From positions 103,486 through 167,485 of the forward strand of contig CANMLU010000011.1 of NCBI GenBank assembly GCA_947498815.1: 64,000 nt of DNA, in the 5' to 3' direction. Position 1 is the first letter of the stretch; each line of letters opens with the position of its first letter. Source of the DNA: an uncultured Aquimarina sp. GTDB taxonomy: Bacteria; Bacteroidota; Bacteroidia; Flavobacteriales; Flavobacteriaceae. This document shows, piece by piece, positions 60,990 to 64,000 of the stretch. The notes beneath the pieces were generated by a model. It had not been told where the DNA came from and did no database searches. It saw nothing but the letters and a program-made list of their open reading frames with translations. The translations under genes were made by a program, and so were the position numbers.

Positions 60990-62444
60990 TTATTTTGTTT
61001 TTACAGTTTCAATGCTTTTATATCCAAAAAAGTTATTTGCTTTAATCATTTCTGGAATTAATTCTGGCAATTGATCTTCCCATCCAGGTTTTCGATCTTG
61101 AATTTGCTGTAGTACTTCTCTTGAGAAAATATCCATGATGGTATCATCATAATCTGTAATATCCACAAGCTTTCCATTGTACTTAAAGAATTTATATAAT
61201 TCTTTCATACGAGGATGCACTTTAAGGTTATCACTATTGGTTAGTTCACCTGTTTCGTGATTTTTTAATGGGTACAAATAAACTTTAAGATCTTTGAAGA
61301 ATAGTTTACCAAAAGCTTCAAGAATACCACCACTAAGATGACGATAGTACTTTTCGTCGAAAATGTCAACTAAATTATTAACTCCCATTGCCAGCGCCAT
61401 TCGCTCTTTGGTATAATTAGAAAAGTATTCGACAACCTTGTAATACTCTTTGAAATTGGATATCATAACCGTCTGGCCAAGAGAACATAATAATCTAGCT
61501 CTTGCCATAAAGTCGGCTTCATCAATTTCACCTTCGGCTCTTAGATTTGACAACGTGATTTCGAATATTACCACCGTCTTATCCTTCTTTACTTTATTTT
61601 CATTTAAGAATATATTGAGGGATTTTTTGTAGATATCCATATTTACCTTAGTAACCGGTCTGAAACTACCTCTAAGCGCCAATATGTTTTTCTTATATAA
61701 AATTGCAGCCGGGAGGATGTTATTTCCATCTGGTCCAAACATTACCGCTTCGGTCATTCCATTTTTTACTAACTGAAGACTCATTAAACGATTATCAACT
61801 TTTGTAAATCGTGGTCCCGAGAAGTTAATGGTATCAATTTCTATCTGATCTTTGTCAAGATGGTCGTACAGGTATCGTAGTAATTTTTTTGGATTATCAT
61901 ACTTATAATATGCACCGTAGATAAGATTAACTCCCAGTATTCCGAGGGTCATTTGCTGTAACCTGGCATCATTTTCATGAAAGCGTATGTGTAATGTAAT
62001 CTCGTTGTACTCTTCGTTGGGTACAGTTTGGTAGCGAATACCTACCCAGCCATGTCCTTTATATTTTTTTGCAAAATCAATCGTAGCAACCGTATTTGCA
62101 TAGCTAAAAAATAATTTATTGGGATGTTTTTCTCGGGTGATCCTATCTTCAATTAATTTTACTTCGTGCCTAAGCATTTTTTTAAGCCTGGCCTCGGTTA
62201 CATATCGTTTGTCGTTTTCGATACCGTAAATGGCATCACTAAAATCTTTATCATAGGCACTCATTGCTTTTGCAATTGTACCAGAAGCTCCACCAGCTCT
62301 AAAAAAGTTACGAACCGTTTCCTGACCTGCACCAATCTCTGCAAAAGTACCATAGATATTTTGGTTGAGATTAATGCGCAATGCTTTACTCTTTATTGAG
62401 GGGACAGACTCAAATTCTTTATCTCCCATTATTGTGATAGGCAT
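60990..62444 (-). CDS. Conserved Bacteroidota protein of unknown function
   Basis: 484 aa from ATG 62444 (an ATG at 62429 is also possible). The start IKSKALRINLNQNIYGTFAEIGAGQETVRNFFRAGGASGTIAKAMSAYDKDFSDAIYG has a glycine-rich loop; later parts include MFGPDGNNILPAAILYKKN and ALRGSFRPVTKVNMDIYKKSL. No signal peptide or membrane helix. I recall homologs across Bacteroidota and some other phyla labelled as nicotinate-nucleotide adenylyltransferase or TonB-related, but I see no HxGH nucleotidyl-transfer motif. The function is unknown. It is a single gene with its own terminator. Confidence 0.65.
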   Translation of the reverse strand: MPITIMGDKEFESVPSIKSKALRINLNQNIYGTFAEIGAGQETVRNFFRAGGASGTIAKAMSAYDKDFSDAIYGIENDKRYVTEARLKKMLRHEVKLIEDRITREKHPNKLFFSYANTVATIDFAKKYKGHGWVGIRYQTVPNEEYNEITLHIRFHENDARLQQMTLGILGVNLIYGAYYKYDNPKKLLRYLYDHLDKDQIEIDTINFSGPRFTKVDNRLMSLQLVKNGMTEAVMFGPDGNNILPAAILYKKNILALRGSFRPVTKVNMDIYKKSLNIFLNENKVKKDKTVVIFEITLSNLRAEGEIDEADFMARARLLCSLGQTVMISNFKEYYKVVEYFSNYTKERMALAMGVNNLVDIFDEKYYRHLSGGILEAFGKLFFKDLKVYLYPLKNHETGELTNSDNLKVHPRMKELYKFFKYNGKLVDITDYDDTIMDIFSREVLQQIQDRKPGWEDQLPELIPEMIKANNFFGYKSIETVKTK

Positions 62445-62545
62445 AGTAAAAAGGGCTTTTTTTGTTTAAGGTAAAGGTAATAATACCTTAATGATAAAAA
62501 AAGTAAGAATGTAATTTTCTACATTTTATAAAAACATATAATTTA

Positions 62546-62571
62546 TTGGCAAAAAAATATAATTACATTTG
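62546..62571 (+). promoter_or_regulatory. Promoter for the MBL-fold gene
   Basis: TTG (62546-62548), 15 bases, then TACATTTG (62564-62571), a full TAnnTTTG -7 box, 18 bases before ATG 62590. The spacer is shorter than the usual 17-23. Confidence 0.5.
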
Positions 62572-62589
62572 CTTTAGCGATATAAATCT

Positions 62590-63351
62590 ATGGAAGTAGT
62601 ATTTCTTGGAACGGGCACATCACAAGGTATTCCTATAATTGGGAGTGATCACCCGGTTTGTTTAAGCAATGATCCTAAAGATAAAAGACTTAGGGTTTCT
62701 ATTATGGTATCCTGGGATGAGTATTGCTATGTGGTGGATTGTGGTCCAGATTTTAGACAGCAGATGCTCACGAATCAAGTTTCAAGAATAGACGGAATCC
62801 TTTTTACGCATGAGCATGCCGATCACGTGATGGGTTTGGACGATATCAGACCCTTCTTTTTTAGACAAGGAGATATTCCGATTTATGCCCATGAAAGAGT
62901 TTTGCAATCTCTTCGCTTAAAATTTGATTATATTTTTTCTTCAGAGAACAAATATCCAGGCGCTCCCAGCGTTATTGAAAATACACTTACAAATACACCT
63001 TTTAAACTGGGTAACCTTGATGTGGTGCCTATTAATACCATGCATAATCGCTTACAAGTTTTTGGATTTAGGTTTCAAGATTTTGCATACTTGACCGATG
63101 TAAAAACTGTTGACAAAGAGGAGAGAAATAAACTCAAAGGAGTAAAGGTGTTGGTGGTAAATGCTTTGAGGATAGAACCGCATCATTCTCATTTTAATTT
63201 AGAAGAAGCCATAGCGTTTATTGAAGAAGTAAAGCCACAAAAGGCTTATCTTACACATATAAGTCATATGTTGGGTTTCCATGCAGAAGTCGAACGTCAA
63301 TTACCAGAAAATATATTTATAGCCTACGATAACTTAAAAATAATGATCTAA
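62590..63351 (+). CDS. MBL-fold metallo-hydrolase (PhnP-like)
   Basis: 253 aa. Start MEVVFLGTGTSQGIPIIGSDHPVC is typical of PhnP-like phosphodiesterases. Metal ligands: FTHEHADH at residues 73-79 (HxHxDH), NTMHN, YLTDVKTVD, and the last His in YLTHISHML. The family hydrolyses cyclic phosphodiesters or similar small substrates; the actual substrate here is not known. It is followed after 3 bases by a membrane-anchored unknown, so the two form an operon. Confidence 0.9.
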   Translation: MEVVFLGTGTSQGIPIIGSDHPVCLSNDPKDKRLRVSIMVSWDEYCYVVDCGPDFRQQMLTNQVSRIDGILFTHEHADHVMGLDDIRPFFFRQGDIPIYAHERVLQSLRLKFDYIFSSENKYPGAPSVIENTLTNTPFKLGNLDVVPINTMHNRLQVFGFRFQDFAYLTDVKTVDKEERNKLKGVKVLVVNALRIEPHHSHFNLEEAIAFIEEVKPQKAYLTHISHMLGFHAEVERQLPENIFIAYDNLKIMI

Positions 63352-63354
63352 AAC

Positions 63355-63864
63355 ATGAAGAGTAAGATTTTTTTATACCTATTTATTTTCACCGCATTGT
63401 TTGTTCTTTTTCAATTTATGAATGCAAAAAAAGCAAAGGAATCCTATGATGCCAAAATTGAAAACCTTCAGGAAAGACTAAAAGAACAGGATTCGTTAAA
63501 AACTGTGGTCATAGATTCATTGGTAGATATCAATTTGGACCTTACATATTTTTCTCTGGAAAGTAATGAGGATGCGGCCAGTTATTTTGAAGAAATGGGG
63601 TATGATGCAAATAAATTGGCATTAACCATAAGTGATAAAATTATTAGCGAAAATAAAGCCGGAGCAGATAACCCTATTATTCCCTTTGTAGGTATGGAGG
63701 GCAATATGGCAATAAACAAAGTGCGTTTGTTAAATCATAGATGGATTATTGCAGATTTTACCGATGGAGTCTATTGGGGAGAACTTTTTATTACTTATGA
63801 GGTTAGAAAAGATGGAATCATTGATTTTGAGGTTGAAAAATCATTTTTATACCCTAGGAATTAA
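63355..63864 (+). CDS. Membrane-anchored protein of unknown function, downstream of the MBL gene
   Basis: 169 aa with one N-terminal helix (IFLYLFIFTALFVLFQF), a short coiled-coil stretch (KKAKESYDAKIENLQERLKEQD), and a soluble domain ending LLNHRWIIADFTDGVYWGELFITYEV. The WGE and W(I)IADF features look conserved in flavobacterial proteins often labelled hydrolase, without clear support. Located in the inner membrane facing the periplasm. In one operon with the MBL-fold gene. Confidence 0.75.
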   Translation: MKSKIFLYLFIFTALFVLFQFMNAKKAKESYDAKIENLQERLKEQDSLKTVVIDSLVDINLDLTYFSLESNEDAASYFEEMGYDANKLALTISDKIISENKAGADNPIIPFVGMEGNMAINKVRLLNHRWIIADFTDGVYWGELFITYEVRKDGIIDFEVEKSFLYPRN

Positions 63865-63884
63865 TTGTTACTACCATATAATAT

Positions 63885-63914
63885 AAAAAAGCTGCCTTTC
63901 TGGGCAGCTTTTTT
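63885..63914 (+). terminator. Terminator of the MBL operon
   Basis: A 12-bp stem (63885-63896 and 63903-63914) with loop TTTCTG, followed by T-rich sequence. Confidence 0.9.
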
Positions 63915-63927
63915 TGGTTTGTCTGTC

Positions 63928-64000
63928 TTGTCCTGAAATAAGTTGACACAAATCAGACTTATTTATGGAACATTCAAAAAATTCAAGGAATAAGCGTACT
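63928..64000 (+). mobile_element. Left end of a probable insertion sequence (cut by window edge)
   Basis: Right after the terminator comes TGTCTTGTCCTGAAATAAGT-TGACAC, a form I associate with ends of flavobacterial IS elements of the IS3 type, followed closely by a start codon. The other end is outside the window, so target duplication and inverted repeat cannot be checked. Confidence 0.4.
63965..64000 (+). CDS. Probable transposase, first 12 codons
   Basis: ATG 63965 opens MEHSKNSRNKRT and continues beyond the window. A basic, Asn/Ser-rich start 15 bases after the IS-end-like sequence fits the first protein of an IS3-type element. The call rests on the context and is weak. Confidence 0.35.
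   Translation, partial: MEHSKNSRNKRT

Noticed and set aside
60990-62444. Name nicotinate-nucleotide adenylyltransferase or TonB-dependent receptor
   Set aside because: No HxGH motif, no signal peptide, no plug or barrel features; kept as unknown.
1-64000. tRNA, rRNA, riboswitch or CRISPR array
   Set aside because: I read the intergenic stretches by eye and found only hairpins, repeats and promoter-like motifs; small structured RNAs could still be missed without a covariance search.

Overview
The window looks like chromosomal DNA from a marine-type member of the Flavobacteriaceae (Bacteroidota), possibly close to Aquimarina. The support is AT-rich DNA, -7 boxes of the TAnnTTTG type, typical flavobacterial core genes, Rhs/DUF6443-type giant proteins, a Bacteroidota-style lanthipeptide leader, and a PLP-enzyme pair that fits capnine (sulfonolipid) synthesis. 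The genus is inference. I see no rRNA, tRNA, CRISPR array or complete mobile element.

Layout. 1-8.5 kb: start of a TonB-dependent receptor, an ArsC-family protein, prfB with an intact programmed +1 frameshift, a secreted zinc metalloprotease, threonine aldolase, YegP-like protein, OmpA-like protein, a periplasmic thioredoxin and YbaB. 8.6-16.7 kb: S9 oligopeptidase, a cysteine/cysteate-synthase-like enzyme followed by an SPT-like alpha-oxoamine synthase (probable sulfonolipid pair), a GNAT-like protein, an outer-membrane-type protein with a long Lys/Glu tail, and a DUF4834 protein. 17-22.3 kb: envelope polysaccharide genes (YfhO-like, GT4, Wzx-like flippase), bordered by hairpin repeats. 22.8-26.7 kb: a secreted Arg/Ser-rich protein behind a sigma-54-like promoter, a lipoprotein with internal repeats and a membrane AraC-type regulator.

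26.9-44.4 kb is an accessory island on the minus strand: a WG-repeat protein, then an apparent operon of three giant secreted Rhs-family genes ending in an AHH/HNH-type nuclease domain, an overlapping Imm11-like immunity gene, a MORN-repeat gene, and, at the far end, a second AraC-type regulator paralogous to the one at 25.6 kb. Dispersed hairpins and a shared upstream element tie these loci together. 44.6-52.2 kb is a plus-strand operon: sigma factor, one-pass membrane TPR-like protein and two tandem TPR-CHAT proteases, all with 4-nt overlaps or short gaps.

52-64 kb returns to housekeeping genes: amidohydrolase, a paralog of the 22.8 kb secreted protein with its own sigma-54-like promoter, peroxiredoxins, uvrA, an ECF sigma factor with a 48-aa gene downstream, an endonuclease III without any cysteine, bcp, an orphan lanthipeptide precursor (50 aa), a conserved unknown, an MBL-fold hydrolase and a membrane-anchored unknown. 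The right edge appears to enter an insertion sequence.

The strongest candidates for under-described biology are the sigma factor/TPR/CHAT-CHAT operon, the three-gene Rhs toxin with immunity gene, the two sigma-54-linked tail-swapped surface proteins, and the orphan lanthipeptide.
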